A DNA stretch of 64,000 nucleotides. It comes from Homoserinibacter gongjuensis. GTDB taxonomy: Bacteria > Actinomycetota > Actinomycetes > Actinomycetales > Microbacteriaceae. Of the stretch, positions 9,560-18,191 are shown one piece after another. Under the pieces are notes generated by a model, which made no database searches, was not told where the DNA came from, and saw only the letters and a program-made list of their open reading frames with translations. The position numbers and the translations under genes were made by a program. Each line of letters begins with the position of its first letter. Position 1 is the stretch's first letter. The stretch spans positions 1,116,001 through 1,180,000 of the forward strand of contig NZ_BSVA01000001.1 in the NCBI RefSeq assembly GCF_030161875.1, written 5' to 3'.

Positions 9560-10329
9560 ACGCGCCCGGCACGAAACCGACCAAGCCGCTCTCGGGCTGG
9601 CGCGTGCTCGTGCCGCGCGGCGGCAAGTGGGGCGACTCGGTCGCGGCGGCCCTGCGCGGCCACGGCGGCATCCCCGTGATCGCACCGCTCATCAACTTCG
9701 CCTCGAGCGACGACCCGACGACCCTCGCGAACGCCCTGCACGAGCTGCAGGACGGCCAGTTCTCGTGGCTCGTCGTGACGAGCGCCACGACCGTCGACGT
9801 GCTCAACGGACAGCGCGTGAAGGTGCCGGAGAACACCCGGATCGCGGCCGTGGGCGAGACGACGGCATCCGCGTTGCAGCTCGCGGGGTACCGCGTCGAC
9901 TTCGTGCCGACCTCCGACAACTCGGCGCGCGGGCTCGTCAAGGAGTGGCCCGACCCGGCCGCCGCCGGTCGCGTGCTCGTGCCGCAGTCCGACCTCTCCG
10001 ACCCGACGCTCGTGGCCGGGCTCACCAAGCTCGGCTTCGACGTGGAGTTCGTGACGGCCTACCGCACGGTCGGCGTGCCGGTGTCGCCGGATGTGGCGCG
10101 CGACGTGGCGTCCGGGCGCATCCGCGCCGTGCTGGTCACCTCCGGCTCGGTCGCCCGGCAGGTGGCCGAGCAGCTCGCGCCGCTGCCGAAGGAGACCGTC
10201 GTCGCGTGCATCGGCCCGCGCACCGCCTTCGACACGCGTGCCGCCGGCCTGCCGGTGCACGTCATCGCCGAGGAGCGCAGCACCGAGTCGCTCATCGAAG
10301 CCCTCATCGAGTATGCGGAGGCCGGATGA
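9556..10329 (+). CDS. hemD: Uroporphyrinogen III synthase
   Basis: It cyclises hydroxymethylbilane with inversion of ring D. It has 257 residues in two alpha/beta lobes: GWRVLVPRGG and WLVVTSATTVDVL mark the first, VLVPQSDLSDPTLVAGL and AVLVTSGSVARQV the second, and the C-terminal CIGPRTAFDTRAAGLPVHVIAEERSTESLIEAL is a recognisable family ending. HemD is poorly conserved in sequence, but the position between hemC and hemB makes the call firm. The GTG start overlaps the hemC stop. Confidence 0.92.
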   Translation: MNAPGTKPTKPLSGWRVLVPRGGKWGDSVAAALRGHGGIPVIAPLINFASSDDPTTLANALHELQDGQFSWLVVTSATTVDVLNGQRVKVPENTRIAAVGETTASALQLAGYRVDFVPTSDNSARGLVKEWPDPAAAGRVLVPQSDLSDPTLVAGLTKLGFDVEFVTAYRTVGVPVSPDVARDVASGRIRAVLVTSGSVARQVAEQLAPLPKETVVACIGPRTAFDTRAAGLPVHVIAEERSTESLIEALIEYAEAG

Positions 10330-11308
10330 ACGGCGCGCCCGTGATCCGCCCCCGTCGCCTCCGGCAGAGCGCAGCCTGGCGTCGCCTCACGCAGCAGACC
10401 CGCGTGGAGGCCGCGCAGCTCGTGCTGCCGATGTTCGTGGCCGAGGGGTCGACGAGCCTCGACCCATCGCTTCCATGCCGGGTGTCGTGCAGCACTCGCT
10501 CGACTCGTTCCGCGCCGAGCTGCAGCGGGCGGCGGAGGCGGGCATCGGCGGCGTCATGCTCTTCGGGGTTCCGGAGCGCAAGGATGCCGTGGGCTCCGGG
10601 GCGACCGAGCGCGACGGCATCCTCAACGTCGCGACCCGGGTCGCCGCACGCGAGGTGGGTGATGCCCTCGTCGTGCAGACCGACCTGTGCCTCGACGAGT
10701 TCACCGACCACGGCCATTGCGGCGTGCTCGACGACGCCGGCCGGGTCGACAACGATGCGACGCTCGTGCGCTATCGCGAGATGGCGATCGCGCAGGCCGA
10801 GGCCGGCTCGCAGCTCGTCGGGCTCTCGGGGATGATGGACGGTCAGGTCGCGGCGGTGCGTGCGGCGCTGGATGCCGCGGGGGCGCACGGGGTGCCGACC
10901 CTCGCCTATGCGGCCAAGTACGCATCCGCCTTCTACGGGCCGTTCCGCGAGGCCGTGCAGTCGTCGCTGCGGGGTGACCGCCGCACGTACCAGCTCGACC
11001 CCGCCAATCGTCGCGAGGGCGCCCGCGAGGTGGCGCTGGATGTGGCGGAGGGCGCCGACATCGTGATGGTGAAGCCCGCCATGAGCTACCTCGACGTGCT
11101 CGCGGATGCCGCAGCCGCCTCGCCGGTGCCGGTGTGGGCGTATCAGGTGTCGGGGGAGTACGCGATGATCGAGGCCGCCGCCGCGAACGGTTGGATCGAC
11201 CGCGATCGCGCCGTCGACGAGTCGCTCACCTCGATCGTGCGGGCGGGGGCCGAGGTCGTGCTGAGCTACTTCGCGATCGAGGCCGCCAAGCGCTGGGAGC
11301 GCGCGTGA
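10326..11308 (+). CDS. hemB: Delta-aminolevulinic acid dehydratase (porphobilinogen synthase)
   Basis: It condenses two 5-aminolevulinate molecules into porphobilinogen. [18 protein letters not shown], the metal region [18 protein letters not shown], the two active-site lysines in [15 protein letters not shown] and [11 protein letters not shown], and the C-terminal [11 protein letters not shown] are present. In the metal segment the second of the three cysteines of the zinc enzymes is Asp, which suggests a Mg-dependent or mixed-metal type. The frame slips by -1 in the C run 10463-10465; one C joins STSLDP to [11 protein letters not shown] and gives 327 residues. It overlaps hemD (ATGA) and hemL. 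Confidence 0.93.
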
Positions 11309-12626
11309 ACTCGCCCGTCTCGAACGAGGCCGCCTTCGCGCGGGCGCAGGCCGCGCTGCCCGGCGGCGTGAACTCGCCCGTGCGCGCCTACGGTTCCGTC
11401 GGGGGCACGCCGCGCTTCCTCGTGTCGGCACGCGGGGCCACCGTCACGGATGTCGCGGGGCGCGAGTACGTCGACCTCGTGGCGTCGTGGGGTCCGGCGC
11501 TGCTGGGGCACGCGCATCCGGAGGTCGTGGCCGCCGTGCAGCACGCCGCCGCGCGTGGACTCTCGTTCGGCGCCTCGACGCCCGCCGAGACGGAGCTCGC
11601 CGAGCTCGTGCGCGATCGGCTCGGGCCCGCGAGCGGCGTCGAGAAGGTGCGGCTCGTGTCGACGGGCACCGAGGCGACGATGACCGCGATCCGTCTCGCG
11701 CGGGGCGCGACCGGGCGCGATCTCGTGATCAAGTTCGCCGGCCACTATCACGGCCACTCCGATGGGCTGCTCGCCGAGGCGGGATCCGGCGTCGCCACGC
11801 AGGGGCTGCCCGGCTCGGCCGGGGTTCCCGCACCCATCGCGGCTCAGACCCTCGTGCTGCCCTACAACGACCTCGAGGCGGTGCGCACGGCGTTCGCAGC
11901 GCATCCGGGTCGCATCGCGGCCGTCATCACCGAGGCGGCCGGCGCGAACGCGGGCGTGCTCGCGCCCGAGCCGGGCTTCAACCGTGCGCTGCTCGAGCTC
12001 GCGCACGCCGAGGGGGCGCTGCTCATCCTCGACGAGGTGCTCACGGGTTTCCGCGTCGGACCGGCCGGCTGGTGGGGGCTCGAGGGGGCCGGTGAGGGCT
12101 GGGCGCCCGACCTCTTCACCTTCGGCAAGGTCATCGGAGGCGGCATGCCGCTCGCCGCGCTCGGCGGTCGTGCCGCCCTGCTCGATCAGCTGGCGCCGCT
12201 TGGCGCGGTGTACCAGGCGGGCACCCTCTCGGGGAACCCGCTCGCCGTGGTCGCGGGCCTCACGACGCTGCGCCTCGCCGATGCCGCCGTCTATGCCCAC
12301 GTGGACCGTGCCGCGGATGCCGTGGCCGGCTGGGTCTCCGAGGCGCTCGCTGCCGAGGGGTCGCCCACGTGATCCCGCGCGCCGGCAGCCTGTTCTCGAT
12401 CGCGTTCCGTGAGGGGCCGGTGCGCGACTACGCCGACGCGAAGACGCAGGAGGCGTGGCGGTATCCGCCGTTCTTCCACGCGCTGCTCGAGGCGGGCGTC
12501 GCGGCGCCCCCGAGCGTGTTCGAGGCGTGGTTCCTCACCGCCGCGCACGACGACGCGGCGCTCGAGCGCGTGCGTGCGGCGCTGCCGGCCGCCGCGCGGG
12601 CTGCAGCACGGGCCGTGCAGGGGTGA
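11305..12626 (+). CDS. hemL: Glutamate-1-semialdehyde 2,1-aminomutase
   Basis: PLP enzyme that isomerises the HemA product to 5-aminolevulinate, so the operon ends with an early pathway step. Visible are [54 protein letters not shown] and the PLP lysine in [18 protein letters not shown] (Lys275). The frame slips by -1 in the G run 12357-12360; one G turns the premature stop at 12370 into [18 protein letters not shown] and restores the C-terminal domain to 440 residues. The GTG start overlaps the hemB stop. With hemA at 2052 the cluster lacks only glutamyl-tRNA synthetase for a full route to haem b. Confidence 0.93.
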
Positions 12627-12639
12627 CGCCGGGTCGCGT

Positions 12640-12718
12640 ACCCACCGCTGATTGAGGAGCGGCGCAGCCGCGCACCCACCGCTGATTGAGGAGCGGCGCA
12701 GCCGCGTCTCGAAATCAG
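12640..12718. repeat. Two tandem 34-bp REP-like units between convergent genes
   Basis: The unit ACCCACCGCTGATTGAGGAG plus GCGGCGCAGCCGCG occurs at 12640 and again at 12674 with no mismatch over 33 bases. The second copy continues into GTCTCGAAATCAG, so that CTGATTGAGGAGC and its partially complementary right half form a stem. It is the TTGAGGAGC...GTCTCGAAA variant of the repeat also seen at 14176, 24517, 40791 and 63591. Confidence 0.8.
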
Positions 12719-12722
12719 CCCC

Positions 12723-13129
12723 TCACAACGTCGCCAGCGCCGCCGCGAGGAACACCACCGCGACGAGCGGCGCCGCACCCTGTACGAGTGCGGCGCGCAG
12801 CATCCGGCGGTTCGAGGTGAGCAGCACGAGCGCCGCGAGCACCATGCTGACGCACACGAAGAGGGCGAGCACGAGGCCCGCGAGCTGCAACCCCGACCAG
12901 AGCAGCACGAGTGCCACGACCACACCGAGGGCGAGGAACAGGTTGTAGAAGCCCTGGTTGTAGGCCATCGGGCGCAGCGTCTCGGCGTCGGCGGCGCTCT
13001 TCACCCCGAAGGTGCGGGGCGCGTCGACTCGGAGGTCCAGAGCACGCTCTCGAGCAGCCAGATGTAGACGTGGATGAGCGCGGCGATACCCGCGAAGAGC
13101 GACCCGATGACGAGAACGGCGGTGTTCAT
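12723..13129 (-). CDS. DUF1304 family integral membrane protein
   Basis: A corrected length of 135 residues with four membrane helices (about 2-22, 55-75, 79-99, 110-130). The N-terminal MNTAVLVIGSLFAGIAALIHVYIWLLES and the loop AYNQGFYNLFLALG are hallmarks of DUF1304, a family of unknown function. The frame slips by -1 in the G run 13016-13019 (plus strand); adding one base replaces STRPAPSG-stop by a continuous chain into VKSAADAETLRPMAYNQGFYN. It lies 4 nt after the oxidoreductase gene on the same strand and is probably co-transcribed with it. Confidence 0.85.
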
Positions 13130-13133
13130 CGCC

Positions 13134-14111
13134 TCAGTCTTGCACTCGCACGACGGTGCGCCCCCGCGTGTCGCCGCTGAGGATGCGACTTGCGTAGGCG
13201 GGCACCTCGTCGAGCGCGATCTCGGTCGTGAGGCTGTCGAGCAGCCCGGTGTCGAGGTCGCGGGCCAGACGCTCCCACACCCGCGCGCGGGTGGCGAGCG
13301 GGGCCTCGACCGAGTTGATGCCGAGCAGCGAGACGCCGCGCAGGATGAACGGCATGACGGTCGTGACGAGTTCGGCGCTCTCGACCAGTCCGCAGCTCGC
13401 GACCGCGCCGCCGTAGCGCGTCTGGGCGAGCAGGGTCGCGAGGGTCGTGCCGCCGACCACGTCGACGGCTCCCGCCCAGCGGCTCGCCTGCAGGGGCTTG
13501 CCCGCCTGCTGCAGCTCGCCGCGGTCGAGGAGTTCGGATGCGCCGAGCCGTTCGAGGTAGCCGCGGTCGTCGGGGTGCCCGGTGGCGGCCGTGACCTGGC
13601 ATCCGGACGCCGCGAGCAGCATGACCGCGATCGACCCGACGCCCCCGGTGGCGCCCGTGACGACGATGTCGCCGTCGGGCAGCCCGGCGCGCTCGAGGGC
13701 GAGCACCGCCTGCGCGGCAGTGAACCCAGCGGTGCCGATCGCGGCGGCGCGGCGCATGCCGAGCGTCGCGGGCACGCGCACGAGCGACGCGGAGGGCACC
13801 CGGGCGCGCGTCGAGTAACCACCATTGCGGGTTTCGCCGAGCCCGGCGCCGGTCAGCACGACCTCGTCGCCGCGTTGCCAGCGCTCGTCGCTCGACTCGA
13901 CCACCGTGCCCACCACGTCGATGCCGGGAATGAGCGGCGAGATGCGGGCGACGCCGCGGTCACCACGTAGGGCGAGGCCGTCCTTGTAGTTGAGGCTCGA
14001 GTAGGCGACGTCGAGCAGCACCTCGCCCTCGCCCAGCTCGGTCTCGGCCACCTCCACGAAGCCGACCGTCACGCCGTCGTCGCCGCGGGTCATCTGCAGT
14101 GCGCGCACCAT
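13134..14111 (-). CDS. YhdH/AcuI-type NADPH-dependent MDR oxidoreductase (acrylyl-CoA reductase-like)
   Basis: A medium-chain dehydrogenase/reductase of 325 residues without zinc ligands. SSLNYKDGLALRGDRGVARISPLIPGIDVVGTV is the typical YhdH/AcuI N-terminal domain, and VVTGATGGVGSIAVMLLAASG is the NADPH-binding Rossmann motif (about residues 148-168). The family reduces acryloyl-CoA or quinone-like acceptors with NADPH; the substrate here cannot be told. The frame is intact. TAGGCT stands 6 nt before the ATG on the minus strand (14118-14123), supporting this start and a leaderless message. Confidence 0.88.
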   Translation of the reverse strand: MVRALQMTRGDDGVTVGFVEVAETELGEGEVLLDVAYSSLNYKDGLALRGDRGVARISPLIPGIDVVGTVVESSDERWQRGDEVVLTGAGLGETRNGGYSTRARVPSASLVRVPATLGMRRAAAIGTAGFTAAQAVLALERAGLPDGDIVVTGATGGVGSIAVMLLAASGCQVTAATGHPDDRGYLERLGASELLDRGELQQAGKPLQASRWAGAVDVVGGTTLATLLAQTRYGGAVASCGLVESAELVTTVMPFILRGVSLLGINSVEAPLATRARVWERLARDLDTGLLDSLTTEIALDEVPAYASRILSGDTRGRTVVRVQD

Positions 14112-14173
14112 GCCCCGAGCCTATGCACACCGCGCGCCGCGCTGAACCGGCCCCTCGTGGGTCGTCGACAGAC

Positions 14174-14270
14174 CGCTGGTTGAGGAGCGGCGGAGCCTCG
14201 TCTCGAAACCGGCACCTCGTGAATCGTCGGCTTCGAGACGCGGATCGCTGCGCGATGCGCTCCTCAGCCA
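14174..14270. repeat. Inverted pair of REP-like units
   Basis: The unit at 14176-14212 begins CTGGTTGAGGAGCGG and ends GTCTCGAAACCGG. A second unit in the opposite orientation lies at 14231-14270 (CTTCGAGACGCGG to GCTCCTCAGCCA). The head-to-head pairing resembles the BIME arrangement of REP sequences. It sits upstream of the oxidoreductase gene and downstream of the serine hydrolase gene, both on the minus strand. Confidence 0.75.
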
Positions 14271-14295
14271 CCTCGGCAGACCGCGGGGGCGCAGC

Positions 14296-15666
14296 TCAGT
14301 CGGCGACCGCGACGTCGAGCTTCTGGATGCGGGGGCGCGCCGTCGGGGTCATCAGGATGCCGCAGCGCAGCGTTCCGTGCGCACCATGCAGTTCCCAGCG
14401 GGCGCGGGCCGGCGTCTCGTGCTCGAGGTCGCCGACGGTCACGACTCCACCGATGCCGGCGACGAGCGCGGCGAGCGCCGCGGCCCGCCGCTCGAGGGGC
14501 GCATCGAGCGCGACGCAGTCGTCGAGCAGCTCCGCATCCGGAAGCACTCCGCTCGCGAAGGCCGCACGCGCCGCCTCCGCGGCCGCGACCGTCTCGGGCC
14601 ACGGAGCGAACGCAGGCGGCGTCGGTTCGGCGGGCATCGCCTCGGGGGCGCCGAACGCCGCCGAGAACACGGCCTGCGTGAGCCCGGTGAGGCCCGTGTA
14701 CGTCGCGTTCTCGAACACGACCGCGCCGAGCTGCGAACCGTGCTCCCACTCCATGCGCGTCGTGAAACCCGGATAGCCGCCGCTGTGACCGACGAAGAGC
14801 CGACCGCCCCCGTCGGCGCGCACCATGAGGCCGAGGCCGTAGGCAGACCACGCCCCATCGCCCGCGGTGTCCCCCGCGATCGCGGTCGCCGGACGCCGCA
14901 TCCGCTCCACGAGGTGCGCCGGCAGCACCGCGCCCGCGTCGATCGCGCCCGAGAGCACGCCGCACCAGCGCGTGAGGTCGGCCACGGTGCTGAACAACCC
15001 GCCGATCGGCGAGAACGCACCGGGACCGCTGAAGGGCAGCGGCTCCCATCCGGCGGGCCCGGGCCGGTACCCGGTCATGGTGTTGCCGACGGAGGCGTCG
15101 AAGCCGGTTCCCGTCAGGCCGAGCGGCTCGAGCAGCCGCGTCTCGACGAAGCGGCGATACGGCATCCCCGCACGCACGCCGAGGATGCGGCCCACGATCG
15201 CGTAGCCGAGGTTCGAGTACTCGAAACGCGCCCGGGCAGGCCACGCGGTGCGCACGCCGCGGGCAAGCAGCTCGGCGAACGCGGCATCCGACAGCGGCTC
15301 CTGCCGGTCGCCCCACGGATCGTCGGTCGGGAACCCGGCGCGCATCGTGAGCGCGTCGCGCAGGGTCGCCGCGGGGCCGTCGGGGCCCAGGATGCGCACG
15401 GGCACGTCGAGCGCGTCGGCGAGCGGCTCGTCGAGGTCGACCACGCCGTCCTCGGCGAGCAGCAGCGCGGCGGCCGCCGTGAAGCTCTTGGTGCACGACG
15501 CGATGCGGAACGCGGTGCGCGCGGCATCCGCCTCGGCCATCCCGCCGCCCCGCACGTGCACCAGCCGTCCGTCGTCGAAGACGCCCCAGGCGTGTGCGGG
15601 CGAGACCGCACCGAGGCGCGGCGCGAGGTGGACGGCGAGCAGCTCCGTGAGGATGTCGGGAGTCAC
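14296..15666 (-). CDS. Serine hydrolase, beta-lactamase/DD-peptidase fold
   Basis: A 456-residue class C beta-lactamase-like enzyme. The catalytic SxxK is in RIASCTKSFTAAAALLL, the second motif is YSNLGY and the third is VGHSGGYPGF. The C-terminal third (after about residue 330) has no motif I recognise. I see no clear signal peptide, so it may act in the cytoplasm as an esterase or peptidase; the substrate is unknown. The GTG start at 15666 is supported by CAGGAT 6 nt upstream on the minus strand. Confidence 0.82.
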   Translation of the reverse strand: MTPDILTELLAVHLAPRLGAVSPAHAWGVFDDGRLVHVRGGGMAEADAARTAFRIASCTKSFTAAAALLLAEDGVVDLDEPLADALDVPVRILGPDGPAATLRDALTMRAGFPTDDPWGDRQEPLSDAAFAELLARGVRTAWPARARFEYSNLGYAIVGRILGVRAGMPYRRFVETRLLEPLGLTGTGFDASVGNTMTGYRPGPAGWEPLPFSGPGAFSPIGGLFSTVADLTRWCGVLSGAIDAGAVLPAHLVERMRRPATAIAGDTAGDGAWSAYGLGLMVRADGGGRLFVGHSGGYPGFTTRMEWEHGSQLGAVVFENATYTGLTGLTQAVFSAAFGAPEAMPAEPTPPAFAPWPETVAAAEAARAAFASGVLPDAELLDDCVALDAPLERRAAALAALVAGIGGVVTVGDLEHETPARARWELHGAHGTLRCGILMTPTARPRIQKLDVAVAD

Positions 15667-15713
15667 CCCACCATCCTGGCCCGCCGAGCGGTCGCGACGA
15701 GACGCGACGCCGC

Positions 15714-18186
15714 TCAGCCGGCAGCGGGCCGTGCCGAGAGCCGCAGGGTGGCCCGGAACGGCTCCGGCGCGGTCACCTCCACACCGCCCGCGAGCAGCTC
15801 GTCGAGCGACACCCGCACGAGCACCGTCGAGGCCGGCTCGCCGTCGAGGTTGCCCGAGCACGACTCCGGCGACCAGTTGCCGGAGTTCTGCAGCCGCAGC
15901 GTCAGCACGACGTCGTTCTCGGCCGCGATCGTGCCCTCGAAGGTTCCGGATGCCTGGATCACGCCGTCGGCGTCGCACGGGTCGAGGGTGCGCGTGAGGT
16001 CGACGCCCGCGTGCCCGACGACGATGCGCGCCTCCGAGAGATACGAGTGGGTGTAGCCCTGCGCGTGCAGCGAGTAGCTGAGCGTCACGTCGACCCCGGG
16101 AACCTGCACGAGCCCCCGGCCCACCAGGCGTCACGGTCGGCGAAGCCCCAGACGACATGGGCGCCGTCGGCGGCGGTGAGCTCGAGCTCGGCGCGATACA
16201 CCTCGCCCGCGCACAGCCCCGAGATGCTCACCGGCAGGGCGGCGCTCGCCGCGGTGCCGGCACGCGCCGAACCGCTCACCTCGAGCACGGCATCATCCGA
16301 GCCGCACCGCGGAGCGGCGACTCCGGCCGCCCCGGTCGTGAGCCGCATCGTGTAGTCGACGTCGCGGTCGACCTTGAGTGGGAACGTCGCCGAGGTCGAG
16401 CTGCGGCCGCCCGGGTCGGCCACCGTCCACAGGGCATCGAGGTCGACCTGCGGCAGCTCGGGGCGCACGTACTCGGGCGCGACATCGACCGTGGGCGTCA
16501 CGTTCCAGCTCGCCCGGCCGTTGCTCGCGCCCTGCTCCCAACCCACCGAGAGCTCCGCCGTGCCGGCGCCGCCGTCGAGCGGCACGACGTACCGATCACG
16601 TGTGGGGACCTCGCACGTGCCGCGGCATCCACCGTCGCGCGCGGGCAGCAGCACCCGCGTCGGGGGCCCGTCGGCACCTGCCACGCGCGGCGTGAAGGTC
16701 GCCACGAGATCGCCCGAGAAGCCCACATCCCACAGCCGCTCGCCGGTGGACTGCACGCCGCCGCTGCGCAGCGAGCCCGGGCCGCACAACTCGGCGGGCA
16801 GTCTCAGCTCGCCGCCGGGGCGCCACGAGACGGGGATGCCGCACTGCGTGCCCTCCACGCTCGCGAACCCGATCCGGATCGACTCGAGCTCGTCGGGATG
16901 GCCGCGGATGGCGTCCACGCTCGCACTCGGAAGTACGCGGTCGGGGTTCTGCAGCATCGCGGAGGACTCGAAGATGGGCTGCTCGCGCTGCCAGCTCGGA
17001 GCCGAGCCTGCGGGGTACCAGCGCACGCAGACGAGGGCGGTCGAGCCCTCCGGAAGCACGAAGGTCTGCACGCGCTTGCGGGTGTAGTCGGCGCGGATGT
17101 TGCGCTCGACGAGCGTGTCGGCGTCGGTCTCGGCCTCGACATCGGTAAGCGGCCAGAGCGACCGCGATCCGCTGTCCGGGATCGCACAGCTGGGCTCGGC
17201 GGCGTCATCGACGAGGATCACGCGTGCCTCTGCCGATTGGTCGCGCGTGTGCGGCGCCGCGACGAACACGAGGTTCTCGCCCATCGTCGTGATCTGCGCA
17301 CCCGGGCGCACGGGCGCGCCCGCCGAGTTGAAGCGCAGCGTGTGCGGCTCCGAGACGCGGTCCATCACGTCGACGCCCGAGACGACGGCGGTGTAGACCG
17401 TGTCGGGTTCGATGCCCGGCAGCGTGAGGCAGTGCCGCGGCATGCCGATCACCGAGAAGGGGTCGACGCCGTCGGCGATCGCCTGCTGGAACCCGGCGAT
17501 GTCGGAGGCCGAGCTCTCGATGCCGTCGACCACGAGCTCCTCGTCGGGGCGCGCGCTCGGCCAGTAGCGCACCGTGAAGGTGCCGGGCACGGTCGAGACG
17601 ATGCCGAACTGCACCTCGTCGGATGTGGGCGTCAACCCGTCGCAGTAGATGCTGCCGCCCGTCGGGTTGCCGTGCTCGAGGAACTGCTCGCGGGTGGGAG
17701 GAAGGCCTGGCCGCCGGCCCGGAAGTCGACGACGCTCGTCGTGGCGAGCACGGTCGACATGAGTCCGTCGGGGCAGTCCTCGCCCGGTTCGCCCTCCCGC
17801 GGGGCGCACGGATCGCCCCCGGCGGTGTCGCCATCCGCGTCGGCATCGCGCTCCATGAGCGTGAAGACCGGATCGGCCGCGTCGGCGAGCGTGTCGATGA
17901 GCGCGGTGAGCGCGGGGTCGATCGCTTCGGGGTCGGAGGCCGGCAGCGTGATCTCGCGCTCCGCGACGGTCTCGCTGACGGGCGCCTCTGCGGTTTCGCC
18001 TGCGGGCTCGTCGGACGGATGCGGTGGCTCCGGCACCGGGGCGAGCACCGGCACGACGACGGTTCCGCTGGGAACCGCCACGGCATCCGGTGTCGCGAGG
18101 GCGCGGCCGAGCAGGGTCGCGGCGACCCCGACGGCGAGTGCCGCCACGATCGCGAGCGCGGGAACGAGCCACTTGGGAACGGTCAT
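15714..18186 (-). CDS. Large membrane-anchored extracellular protein of unknown function
   Basis: The corrected chain has 824 residues. The N-terminus TVPKWLVPALAIVAALAVGVAATLLGRA is an uncleaved anchor; the rest is outside, first an acidic Pro/Glu-rich linker (residues ~45-110), then a long beta-rich region with about a dozen cysteines, several as possible disulfide pairs. I recognise no catalytic domain. Two -1 slips occur, in the G run 17696-17698 (restores AFLPTREQFLEHGN) and in the C run 16113-16117 (restores WWAGGLVQVPGVDV). The ATG at 18186 is 5 nt after the stop of the sigma-factor fusion gene, so it is in the same operon. A ligand-binding or sensory role linked to that sigma factor is inference only. 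Confidence 0.7.
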
Positions 18187-18191
18187 GGTGA

